Shown: one piece after another, positions 1 through 10,824 of the stretch | Numbering within the stretch: position 1 is the first letter of the stretch | How the letters are laid out: each line of letters starts with the position of its first letter | From: Melieria omissa | Taxonomy: Eukaryota; Arthropoda; Insecta; Diptera; Ulidiidae | Assembly: GCA_963971225.1 (NCBI GenBank) | Contig: OZ020268.1 | Location: forward strand, 11,639,532 to 11,703,531 | Length of the DNA stretch: 64,000 nt | Reading direction: 5' to 3' | Made by a program: the position numbers and the translations under genes | The notes under the pieces: model-generated | The model's input: the letters and a program-made list of their open reading frames with translations, nothing else | Told to the model about the DNA's origin: nothing | Databases searched by the model: none

Positions 1-1195
1 GTGTGCCACTGCCATGGGTCGTGTGGGCCTTGGACGAAAACCAATGCCAACATTGAAAGCATCGGAATATACAAAATACGATGAAAGATGTTGAAAATAC
101 AACAGAGATATAGATAGCTCAAAGTGAAATGCTGAAAGAGTTCAAAGCCATAAACTATTCTGCGAATGCTGCAAATATTAATGAAGTGAATAATGCGAGA
201 GAGTGAAGAGCCGAAACGTTTGTTCTTTTCGATGAACTTCGCGCACTGACGCTACGTACGCGCCATAAATATTTTCTGTTGCTATGAGAAAAATGATATT
301 TTGGATATTGTTGCAGACGCAATAGGTGAAGTTATTTAGAAAATGTTTGAAAGCACAGCTTTTACAGCACTTGTCACAATTCAAAAATGTGTAACGAAAC
401 AAACGATTTTGTGAGCACAACTTTCTGAAATTTCACGCTGCAGACTGATCATAAAAAATTGCATTTTCACCATCTGAATCATATTTAACAATAGCAGTGC
501 AATTCAACTTGCATCACATGCAACAACCAAAAATATTTTGCATGTTTCGAACATAAGCCAACACTTTGACTCAGTCGTGAGTTGGCCAAAGTCGATTTGT
601 ACTCACAACCAGCAACATTGTTTGTTATTGGCAATTAGCAAACAGCAAATGCCAACAACAAACACACAACTCATGTGTTGGTTTATACGCACAAGCTAAC
701 CCAGCACTGGCGGCACCACTGTCGTTCTCTTTCGCTCCCACACTTTCGCGCCAGTTCGCCGAACATGAGAGCCAACAGCGCAAAAGGGTACACAAGGGGC
801 TAAAAGAGAAACAACAAATCGTACGATTTTTATCTAATTTAGATAGTTCGGCGCAGTCGCTGCAAACTGAACTAAGCGATTAACAAAATTTTGGCAGACA
901 ACGACGTACGCGTGCAGGAAATGGAATGTCAAGTGCAGGGCCAGCGCGACCGGCGCTAACATGGCCTAAACGTGCACATAAATATGTGGACACAAGTGCG
1001 ACACGCATTCACACACATGCACACAGAGGCACAGACCTGTGCGGCCTCACCGGTTAGCAATTATGTGGGCCACATAACAGCAACGCAAAGTCCAAGCCAT
1101 GCAGCTGAAAGTACGGCCAGGAATTGGAGACACAAGCAAAAGTGGAATACGTTTTAAAGTGATGGCGCAGGAAGTTGCAAGTCACATCTACTCAC
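1..1195. other. non-coding, probably intron of the left-hand minus-strand gene
   Basis: No convincing coding exon is visible. The stretch lies directly 3' (minus strand) of a coding exon ending in a GTGAGT donor, so it is most simply the start of that gene's next intron. Short open frames here have no family signature. Confidence 0.5.
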
Positions 1196-1381
1196 CTTTG
1201 CCATGTCGACGCCGCCAACGTGCACCCGGTGCACGAACGGATTAATGTATTTGAGGCCGTTCGACGACCAGGCATCATCTTCCGAATCTGACTTCCAAAG
1301 GCTTTCATCAACTTTACAGCCACTGCCGCAGCGATCGACTCCATTGGGCGGCGCATCCGCATTTACTGTCGACGTTGTCAT
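1196..1381 (-). CDS. first coding exon of a probable LPCAT-type lysophosphatidylcholine acyltransferase (partial gene)
   Basis: Read on the minus strand, an ATG at 1381 opens 62 codons that end exactly at a codon boundary before a strong GTGAGT donor (1195-1190). The peptide starts MTTSTVNADAPPNG and contains an acidic SDSEDDAW patch. It ends in the segment NPFVHRVHVGGVDMAK. The NPFVH motif followed by about ten residues matches what I recall of the N-terminus of LPCAT1/2 acyltransferases, just before their first membrane helix; these enzymes reacylate lysophospholipids in the ER and on lipid droplets. The rest of the gene (acyltransferase HX4D motif, EF hands) would lie to the left of the window, so the assignment rests on one short motif. 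The gene is head-to-head with a long non-coding region on its right. Exon status is well supported by frame plus donor; the family name is moderate. Confidence 0.55.
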
Positions 1382-2200
1382 TGTCAGCGCCGGTTCCTGT
1401 TGACTCTGCCTGATTTCCCCCTCTATGGAGCTTGTATATGTTTTGTTTTATTTGTGCACACGGAGAATTTTTGTTGATTTTGTTTGTGGCTTTTGTTTCC
1501 TGCTGCCAACCAAAGACCGAAGCGCCTCAGTTCATGTGCACTCAATGTGCCATTTGATTTAATCTCGCACGCCTCTCGTTTTGGCGTTTCGGTGGAGGCT
1601 CGATCACTTGGTGCTTCTAAAAGACACGTTTCACTTCCGCTTTTCGCACGAACCGCACTGATTTCGGGTCTATTCAGAGTTTTTGCAATATTTTCATTGA
1701 ACTTTTGGTTGGCAATTGTTTGGAGAAAAGCACGCTGCGCGCGTTTCACTTGAGCTTCTTCCACGTAAGTACTCGAAAGTGGGCGGGCAATGTGCGACGT
1801 ACGTTAATTATAATTTTGCCTCAGCCACTGCCGCTGACAGACACTCAACTACTAACGTTGGCCGTAGCGGACGGGCACCAGCGCACCTCGTCGTCGTCGT
1901 CGTCCAAGCAAGCGTCGTATGCCAAATTCGCTCAGCGCTCGATGCTGCGTTCTCAGCGCCGCACACAGTCGAACAGCTGTTCACGGCGCGCCGCTCCACT
2001 CCGCTCTGCTCTGCTCGGCGCCGCTGCTTTGGTCGGCGGCAGCTTATGTCCCGCTGGCAAATTTTATTCACACAATGTCTGAAATGAGAAAAGCATGATA
2101 ACAACAAACACTGAGGAAATGAAACAAACGTAGATAGTGATATGGTTGCAAAAAACATGGGAAGTCAATGTTTCAGGGTGAATTGTGAACACGCCAAACA
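1382..2200. promoter_or_regulatory. 5' flank/leader region of the left-hand minus-strand gene, GC-richer island
   Basis: Immediately upstream of the 1381 ATG. Sequence from about 1720 to 2060 is clearly richer in CG, GCGC and CGTCGT words than the surrounding AT-rich DNA. Both strands carry several overlapping long frames (for example 1705-2082 plus and 1808-2158 minus), which is the usual effect of low stop density in GC-rich DNA, not evidence of genes. A promoter or 5'UTR is the likely content, but no specific core element is certain. Confidence 0.35.
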
Positions 2201-5200
2201 ATTAAAGCTCAACTACGATGCAACGCGCGCCGATAATGCTATCAATGACCAGTGGTCTGCGTAGAGGGCTTCTGGTAGCCGGTCTTGGAGTTAAATGAAA
2301 AATATTTGAAAAAACTTTGTTGCAATTTCGGCTGAGAGAGTTTTAGGTTTGCATTATTGAATAAGGTTGTTGCCACCAACCGTACATGAATGTAGATATG
2401 TATACATATTGGGTTCGCAATGCTATTTCAAAATAAATTGCGAATGTAGACTGGCATTGCTTATCTTCGGTAAAAATATTTATACCAAACAATTCAGTGT
2501 AAACAAAAACTACGCAAAATTTGTCAGCAGTATTAATTAATCTACAAATATTGGTTGACCTTACGTTCGGCAAAACCTAAATGCATTCCAAAAGTCAACT
2601 CTAAAATATATAAACAATAATTTAACACAACACCAATGGTTGTGCAAAACTGGGCTTTAGTTTCGTAATCGAGTTGTTTGAGCGTTGCAGCTGTCTGGCA
2701 CTAGTAAACGAATTTTGTTGACAAAAATTAATACAGCTGGTTTCAGATATAAGCTTAAGTCATGGAAAATAATGTTGCATAACAACGTTGAACTTTCAAA
2801 TTAGCAACTGCGAAAATCAACCACGAAAAGTCGAGTTGAAACTTCACAACACTTCAAAGATGTAACCATTTGATTTTAACTCTTTTTATTTGAATAAGTT
2901 CCATATTTGGGAAAAAAGTGATACATAGGAAATTGTTTTGCCCATCGGAAATCTTGAGGCAATTGCATGTTATTCTTATAATCTAATATTTTGAATATTG
3001 TTCGAAAATCAAGTGAGAATGTTATAATTATGATCTCACGCTGGTAATTAAAATGCTTCATATATGTAAGTACATGTATGTATGTCAAATTACACAACAA
3101 CATAAAGACAATCTGACCGCTTGGGCCAATACTTGCATCGTAATTTTTGTAGAACAACATTCAGTAGGCGTCACCGCCGCGCCGATAAGACCGACAACAG
3201 ACAAAAATCAACTGGGTAAAATCAAAATTTACAGACGAAAACAAGCAAGTATAGATTATTTGAAAATGCAAACGCGATAATCATTTGCTAACCGGCCAAT
3301 GTCAAATGTTCTGCTCTGCCAATGAACACGCGCAACGAAACACCAACGAAAACGCACAGCAAACTGCACTCAAGCCGAAACCGAGCCAAACAAAACATTG
3401 AGGGAAAACAAATAGTCAATAGTGAATAATTAACACACAAAGCTTCGACCGGACCGCCATAAGCCATTAGGTAATCGCAGCGGCGCTGACAGTCGCAATT
3501 ATGAATTTGAAATCGCCCAGCACACATTCAGGAGCGCGAATTTCGACGAACTTTGTACCAGTGCAAACGTGGAAGATGAGGCTGCAAAATTGTCGAGCGT
3601 CATTGTCGCTAATTAGGCGATCGATCGAGTGCTGTACTCGATCGTACACCGGTGCACAGGAGAGCGCAACGGCAGACCACATGGAGCTGCCAGACGTGGT
3701 CACCAAAATGACGCCGCTAACGATTGGAGGAAGAGCAGAACAGCGTAAAATCGAGCGCCGATAAGCTTTTGGTTTTGGTTATTTTTAGGTGGTGTGACAC
3801 TATTTTTAAAGTATTTCGCCAGCCAGTGTTGGACTGTGTGTGGCTAGTTGCACGGCACCGAAAGCAGGCAAGTGGAGATATTTGGGTCGAGCTTAAGCGT
3901 GTCCTGGAGTGTCTTATCCTTAGGGGGCCTGACTTCATCTTTTGGGTCACAATTGGGACAAAATGGGTTCCAAGCCAAATTGCAAACTGTGAGGAAGAGA
4001 CAAATTAGAAAAGGATAAAAAAAATCTATGGATATGTCCCAATTGGAATCACGCCCAGTTGGGTTTTCTCAGAAACATATCGATTTTTCCCATTGACAGC
4101 TTTCTAGCTACTGAAATATGGTGTCATTCGCTGCCTGTCCACGGGTCCAATGACCCGTGCAATTAATTAGTTTATTTAATTTATAGCAAAATATTTGTTT
4201 TTTCGATTATAATCTAACCAGACTGTTCTAACTTGACCCTAATGAAGATTTCGTTACAGTCAATAACAAATATTTTCGCGCCCTAGTTTTGCGGCCCCTT
4301 TCAATAGACGCAACCATGCACATTCATTTTCAATGTGATCTTCATTTTGGGCGCATGTTCCAATTCCGTTACAACAAATTTCATTACATTGTTTGCCAAT
4401 TCTGCCCCACTTTCTTTATCTCCAGTGCTCACTGCCGCTCAAAAATAATTTAACGGTGCCGCATTTACTTGCAGCCATGTCCACAGTGACATCTTAAAAC
4501 GCATCCAGTTCTCTTGACCCCCTTTACCCACTTGCCGCTACCCAACGCCCACCCACCCCTCTGCGCTCCACAAACATTTTACACAATCAACACAACATCG
4601 ATTATTCACTCAAACAAAGTGGATGCCAGCAGAATCGCCTGATTTTAGCGCTCGCATCCACCATGTGGGGGTTACGCGGAACCGCCTATGACGCCAATCT
4701 GCTATCGCTGCGCACTGTAGCCGACAGCCACTCACGCAAAACACAAAGTGCACGCACACTAAATAACGCCGCGCCGCCAAAAACTCCGCAGCAGCAGCTG
4801 AGATTGTGTACAGATTACTAAATAATTGAGAGCGGCGAGGGGTTCACAGCGAGAAATTTGCGTCGCTGCGTTTTTTTCAAGCAATTTTTATTCACACCGC
4901 ACCGCCCTACATTTATAGCCGCCTTTCGACGCGCAAATTCTCGCCCGCATGGCTTCTTCCATTCGAATCAATTTTGTTGTCAAACTCACCGAAAATTTTA
5001 ATTTAAATTTTTTGTGAACTCCCCCGTTACAGAGCGACACTGAAAATTTTTGCTCTGAGTTTGTATCTGAATTGACTTGTTTTTAATTTCAATAAAGCTT
5101 TTCTTTATATTATTTTTGCACCGTTGAGCTGCTTCCAAAAACGCATCTATTCTCCACTCCGGTGACAACAATTACGCAGCGTTCCTCTCTCCCACTATTC

Positions 5201-6459
5201 CTATTTTCATTCTGCACAGAGGAAAATTAAAGTGAAATTCGTAATTTCCAAGTGTCTATTGGAAGCGACGGGGTGTCGGTGCGCACATATTTGCTAAATT
5301 GTATTTTGCATGGTAACTTCTTTGGAAACAAAAATCAGTGTGCGCAAAAGTCAGTTTTAAGTCATTTAAAATATGTTTGGTTAACGAATGTTTTTAGTAA
5401 AAGCATTATGCATTTATAAATAAAGACAGTTTGTTTTGCTTTTGAATTCAATTCAATAACCAGTAATCGACTTTTATGTAAACGTGTACAACAAAAAAAG
5501 GTAATCATAATTGTGGTATTATGTGCTAATACAAAGTATTAAGAGCATTAACAATTTTCATACAACGAAATCGGCATGCTTTTAGAATAACTGACTGTTT
5601 TCTCAGATAAAACAAATAATATAAAAATAATCTGAAACAGAATTTAAGAGAAACTGAAACTGCATTTCCTTATGCAAATTCAAATCTACGAAATGACTAA
5701 TTTCAACAAAACGACCAAGAAAATGCGATAAAGCATGATAAAACATGACTAATTTTATCGAACGCATCACAAAATAAAAGTGCTTGCAAAAGCTTTTGTT
5801 CTTTGTGATAGTTCAAAATCAAAACAAACAAAAATTATCAAAATGAAAATCTTGAATTGAAATTTTCGTATGCTTGAAATATGTAAAATATTCTTAGCAT
5901 CTATAGGCATGAAGTATACATGTATTCAAATATTACAGTGTGTAGAACATAGAGGCAGCAAAAAAGAAACAAATGATTTAGTCAGAAGCCGGAAAAAAGC
6001 TGAACTATGAGCTGCGGCAAGAGAACATCAGCATTTGACATTAGTTGCCAAACAAAATGCAAATGAGGCAATGTAAACACTTAACTCACTCATCTGAAAT
6101 TACGCATTTGGGCTCAATATAAACGTAGTAGAATTTTAACTCATATCTTCCGAGCCAATTAAAGATTCTTAAATTGTTTCAAACGCTTGTCGAACTAGCA
6201 ACGGAACTTTGGATCAGTCAAATCCTTTTTTGTTTTAAAGTCCACAAGATTCAACTTATAGAATATTCCATGCATATCCAGCATTTTTGAGTACTCCATG
6301 AAATAATCCCTTATGATATTTTCTAAGCAACAATTTAAGACACACAAGTTTGACAAAAACTTTTGCAAACAATCACTTCGATACATAAGCAACTCTACAT
6401 AGCGGCAGCATTGGAACACCAAAAGGTAAACAAGAACACTGCGAAAAGAAATTGGCGAA
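2201..6459. other. non-coding stretch with no supported gene
   Basis: AT-rich non-coding DNA. A GC-richer patch at about 3286-3770 and another at about 4500-4940 look like enhancer or promoter islands. The second contains a 52-codon ATG frame (4663-4821) that is reported separately. No transposon ends or RNA genes were recognised. Confidence 0.4.
4663..4821 (+). CDS. possible small ORF, 52 residues, function unknown
   Basis: An ATG at 4663 opens 52 codons to TAA at 4819-4821. The peptide starts MWGLRGTAYDANLLSLRTVA and ends QQQLRLCTDY. Codon choice (GCC, CTG, CGC, CAG) is more coding-like than the AT-rich surroundings. There is no recognisable domain, signal peptide or membrane helix. It sits in a GC-rich island inside a long non-coding region, so chance is a serious alternative. 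Confidence 0.15.
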   Translation: MWGLRGTAYDANLLSLRTVADSHSRKTQSARTLNNAAPPKTPQQQLRLCTDY

Positions 6460-6966
6460 ATTGTTTTTATGGCAACGCTTCGTTTATGGATTTTTGACTA
6501 GCTGAATTTTGCAGATTTTGTGCAAAGGTCTGGTAGCACAGTTCAGTAGACTGTGTCAGCTGGTGGTGGATGGAATTCGTCGGATGAGGAAAGCAGGAGA
6601 TGTGCAATTCGTGCTTCAAGCAAAAGTGGAAAACGGAAAGTTTTTTATAAAAAATACAGTGGTTATTTAAGAGCACAAAAACTGTGAAAAAACGTGAATA
6701 CACTGTACGCGAGCTGCAGCGCCAGCAACAATAACAGCGGAATGTGTTGAAATACCAAAGTGGTGTCTAGTGAAACTGGGCAAAGAAACAGACCTGAAAC
6801 TCAAGCAAAAAAAAAAAAACCACAATTCAAAGACCATAGAAATTGAGATATTTCTTATATTTCATAATCTTTACGCACTTAAAAGTGAGTGCGAGTTGAA
6901 AAGCTGCGATAAATTCGTCACAGTTGTGAATTTTAGTGCTGGTGTAGCAAAACAATTGACGTGCAA
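6460..6966 (+). promoter_or_regulatory. candidate 5' non-coding exon (possibly of UbcE2H)
   Basis: The stretch up to 6966 ends in a consensus GTGAGT donor (6967-6972) and has the A/C-rich, purine-tract composition of fly 5' leaders (AAACTGTGAAAAAACG, CAGCGCCAGCAACAA). UbcE2H, 10.3 kb downstream on the same strand, has its CDS in one exon with a plausible leader acceptor at 16985, so it needs an upstream leader exon. The link is inference; only the donor and base composition are seen. Confidence 0.22.
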
Positions 6967-8876
6967 GTGAGTATGTAACGAATTCAGAGTCCTGCTATTT
7001 ATTTTTCCTTGTTGCCTCATTCCACTTTATGTACTCGATAATTGCATTTTCCCAGTGGCTCTGCTCGCGTTCCCTTCAGATGACCAAACAAACAATTTAC
7101 CCTTTATTGATTCGTTTTGTTTGTGCTGAAGGATTTGTTTTGTGTTTTATACTGTTTTTTGCGACTTTATCAATGCATAAATTACGTGAAGTGGTAAATA
7201 TGAGCAGCATCAAAGGTGCTTGTTCGTCGTTTTCTGCCGTGCAGCGCCTCTCAAACTGCATGCTCACCACTTTCCTCAAACTGCGCTGGTTAGGGGTCAG
7301 CAAGTTTTAGTGCAGCAATTGTTGCTAAAAACCAAAAACAAGGCTATGGAACAAACTGCAGCTGGAACGTGCCACCCACCATACCTCCGATTCCACCCAC
7401 TCTAACTACGCACTTTGTGTGGCGCTGTTGCCAACGCGCCGTCTTGCCTTGCCACTTATCACAAAAGCCAGAGCGCTTCTTTCTAAATTACGCAGTTACG
7501 CATTTTCCGATTCTATTAAAGTTGTTTATCAATCAGACTTTATGGTTGTGATGCGTTGTTTTTGCCATTTGTTTAGTAGTAGGTCGAAAATATTTTGCCA
7601 ACTCAACATGCTGCCAATTGCAATGAGTAAGCGACGATGATAACGCAACAAATTGGCCACAGTTTAGACCTGTGCAAATTCGATGCGGGCAATACTTCAA
7701 ACTTGAAATATTGTCTTCGAAATCATGTATAGAAATTGTGGATAATTTTAGCTATTTACGCTATAAACACAATAAAATAAAATGATTAAAAAAATCCATA
7801 TTTGTAGAATAGAATAGTTTAGTTTTCACAGATTGACAAGGCAGTGTATTGTCGGATCTCAAAGTGGCTAATTCAATAATTTGCACTTAACTCTAATTCC
7901 CAGAATTTTAAAAGTAACGCAAACCCAGAAGTGAAACTGTCAGGCTTATATGAGCTAAATTACTGAAAACATTTGTTTAAAAAGTACAAAAACTGTCTAA
8001 AATGTAAATATAATTCTAACATTCCATTAGAGGATTACATAAAATAATGGAATCGAAAATCTTTTGGATTCATCACTATTAGAAATCTTTAGTGAGTTAG
8101 AATGACCAGCAGCGTTTTCATATGCGAACATGTTTTCCCCGTGCTTCTTTGGACCCAAGCCTGGTTCATTTAGTTTTTACTGCAATGCACCGCATTGTTG
8201 CAGTGTGCTGCGAAAGAAATCATTGTTTATGTAGTTCTTTGTAAAATCCGTACTCTCATCACATTGACTTAAAATATGATCAAACAGTTTCAATTTCTTC
8301 TAAGCGTGATACGTCTACAAAACACGTGTGAACACTTCTTTAGCTGTTTTGAGGTTGTTGCTTTGCTTGAGAGCGCTGAATTCCGTTTCCGCACAAAAAT
8401 TGCGAAATTCTTTACATACATATTCATTTTTATCTTTTAGTACGCATTTCAACACTTGCATAATATATTGCTTCGGAAATTCTCTCTCTGTGTGCTGTGT
8501 GTGACGAAAGTATTTTTTTAAAAGTGCTGACGTATAGATCAAGTATTTGTGAGAACTACACAGCAAATTTTCCACGTTTTTTCATTATTATCTTCTAACT
8601 CAACTTCGAAGCATGACAATTTTCCGTGAGGGTGTCATAGCAATAATCTCATAATTTTATAACCGAATTCCTGCTCAGGTGGCAACTGTGAAAGCAGCTC
8701 CAACAGCTGCTCCAAACATTTTGTTGTTGCTGTGCTCAGACTGGCTCTCCTTGCTGCACACACTCTTGCTCATCCCTTGCTTACTGTCAGTAGCACCCCC
8801 CGCCGCGCCAATCGTGCTCCACCTGCCATAGATACTCGCAACTGTGTGCGTGCGTGTGTGTACATTTACATGGGTG
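6967..8876. other. non-coding, contains one dispersed-repeat copy
   Basis: AT-rich sequence without a supported gene. The part at about 7896-8097 is a copy of a three-copy dispersed repeat described separately. The remainder shows no clear structure. Confidence 0.4.
7896..8097 (+). repeat. dispersed repeat family R1, copy A
   Basis: About 200 bp closely similar to 21455-21675 and to the reverse complement of 38313-38551. Shared words include AGGCTTATATGAGCTAAATT, ACTGAAAACATTTGTTTAAA and ATAATGGAATCGAAAA. The right part is slightly eroded relative to copy C. No coding capacity; MITE-like. Confidence 0.75.
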
Positions 8877-9711
8877 CAGGCCCGTGCGCAGAATTCGTTC
8901 ATGGGGGGGGTTTTGACATATGTGTATCATGTTTGGTTATGAAGTTAATAAAAAATAATAAGAAACTTTTCTTATAAATGAAGACATTTTATTGTGTCTT
9001 GACTTGATATTCAGTTATTATATAATAAATTAACTCTGCGAGGTGTAGAAAAAAACGTCTCCAAAACTCTTTGCGGATCGACCTCGACATCGCGATGTAT
9101 ATTGAGCGAGGCTAATCCGTTCAGCCGATCTTCAGACATTGTTGACCTGAGGTAAGTCTTGAGGCGACGCAATGTTGAAAAGGAGCGTTCATTCGTCGCT
9201 GTCGTTACAGGCAGAACTGCCAAAATGCGAAGCATTTGATGAACATTTGGAAACGCATCTCCATTGCACACATCGAGTGCTTCAAGCGAATTTTTAACGT
9301 TCTTTCCGGCGATGAGTTGACGCCAAAGTTTGACTTCGTCTACCCAGATGTCACGGGAATCATCCCGCAAAATTGAAGAGTATGGTTCAAACAATTCTGC
9401 ATTGAAATTCTTCATTTTGTTGGGGAAGAGGCAAGCAAAGTTTGATAAAATTTTGCGGTGATTCAAAAATCGATCTTGTAAATGGGTCAGAAACAAATCA
9501 ATGTATGGGATGTAAATCGTTATGCGAAAATAATCTTCAACTGAATCAGTTTGTACGTTGGAGCGTTGAGTCTGTTTTGACGCGAGCCTTGGTTTCCGCA
9601 GTTCGATGTCGTATTTTGCGCTGACTTCGCTCGCTAGTGGAAAATTATGTGGAAAAATTCTCGATGGGGGGCGGTTAGAACCCCCAAAACCCCCCCCTGC
9701 GCACGGGCCTG
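8877..9711 (-). mobile_element. non-autonomous hAT transposon (835 bp) with 8-bp target duplication
   Basis: The element begins CAGGCCCGTGCGCA at 8877 and ends with the inverse TGCGCACGGGCCTG at 9711. Each terminus is followed inward by a G-run/TTTTG block (GGGGGGGGTTTTG on the left and its complement on the right). It is flanked by a perfect 8-bp direct repeat, CATGGGTG, at 8869-8876 and 9712-9719. Eight-base duplications and CAG..CTG ends are typical of hAT elements. The interior holds the C-terminal part of a hAT transposase on the minus strand. The N-terminal zinc finger and most of the catalytic core are absent, so it cannot move itself. The intact duplication and ends suggest a fairly recent insertion. 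Confidence 0.9.
9011..9496 (-). pseudogene. hAT transposase C-terminal fragment (dimerisation domain)
   Basis: A 161-codon open frame that ends in the classic hAT C-terminal dimerisation signature. It reads LPVTTATNERSFSTLRRLKT followed by LRSTMSEDRLNGLASLNIHR. The upstream half (LWRQLIAGKNVKNSLEALDV) resembles the region just before that domain in ZMYM-like hAT proteins. Full transposases of this type are about 600-800 residues, so roughly three quarters, including the first catalytic residues and the BED finger, is missing. There are no internal stops in the remaining part. Lies wholly inside the 8877-9711 element. Confidence 0.85.
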
Positions 9712-9719
9712 CATGGGTG

Positions 9720-10714
9720 TTGTTTTTGTTTTCATTTTGAGCGCCTCGTTGTTGTGGATTTTCTCTGCTCTTTACAGCTGTCCTTGATTATTGCTTTTCC
9801 GTTGCTTCTCGCGTTCATGTACATTCGCTGTTTTTCGCTGCTGTGTTGTTGTTTTGGTTTGCGTTTTGTTGCTTTTATTATTGTTATTATGTTTGCTCAC
9901 TTCAGTCGCAGCGAAATACATTCAGTGTTCGGTTGAGTTCAGTCCAGTTTGTCCACTCGAATTTCTACAGCATTGGCGAATTCCGCGAATAAAAATCGAA
10001 AATTTGGACGGAAAAACAGTGATTTCGCTTTGTGTTGACTACATTTGCGTTTTGATGTTCGTATACGCAAACCGTGTTGCAATAAAGCGATAGTTTCCCA
10101 ACGTTTGCATGCCTTCAGAGCCCAACAAAAAGTATTTACGAACAAAAATTTGAATTCCAAGTAGGAAGCTGAAAAATTCAAAAATCACACACGGCCAATG
10201 CGAAAACTTTGGAAAGTTAGAAAAGCAGCACGTTAAAAAAATTCTTGTGCTGCTGTAGCTGTTGTTGTTTCGTAAGTGCCTCATGTCGTGTGTGCCAGCG
10301 CTCACCCCACACTGCGCTCTTCTGGGCAGCATGGCTAGTCGCTGTTATTTTCTCTTCAGTTGTTGTTGTTATTTTACGTATGCTGTTGTTATTGTTTTTT
10401 TTTTGGGGGGGATTGCTTTTGCGTTTTCAGTTACATTTGTGTGCTTTTGTTTTGTATTTTGGGCCATTGTCATCGTTAAATTTGAAGAATTTTTTAATTG
10501 TTTTGTCATAAGCAGCTAACAACAAAAACAGCAAACACTAATGAGAACTTTAGGTACGGTCAAAGCCGAACACAAAACACCCTGCAATTCGATGGACTGT
10601 TTAAATCCTGTAGGCTGGAATATATTTGTATTTAGCTAAAATAGGCATTCAAAATTATTAGGTTATGAAGTGTGCTCGAAAGGCAACAACGAGCGTGAGA
10701 TGCACCCATCTACC
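9720..10714 (+). promoter_or_regulatory. candidate alternative leader exon: initiator near 9922 and donor at 10272
   Basis: The region has T-rich then mixed composition, initiator-like TCAGTG at 9922 (context ACATTCAGTGTTCGGTTGAG) and a GTAAGT donor at 10272. These would bound an approximately 350-bp leader exon. No coding potential is evident. It could be a second promoter of UbcE2H, but nothing in the sequence proves the link. Confidence 0.18.
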
Positions 10715-10816
10715 CAGTGGCGCGTACAACTTTTGAGCCAAATACCATTTGAACGCATATTTTTTTGTTTGGAGGAAGGGGATTGAAACCCCAAACCACC
10801 CCTGTGTTCGCCCCTG
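10715..10816. mobile_element. decayed hAT-like MITE (102 bp)
   Basis: Starts CAGTGGCG and ends CGCCCCTG, with inner GGGGATTGAAACCCC. Flanks are CATCTACC (10707-10714) and CAACTACC (10817-10824), a 7/8 match consistent with an old 8-bp duplication. The terminus and inner motif resemble the MITE at 26014-26159. Confidence 0.55.
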
Positions 10817-10824
10817 CAACTACC

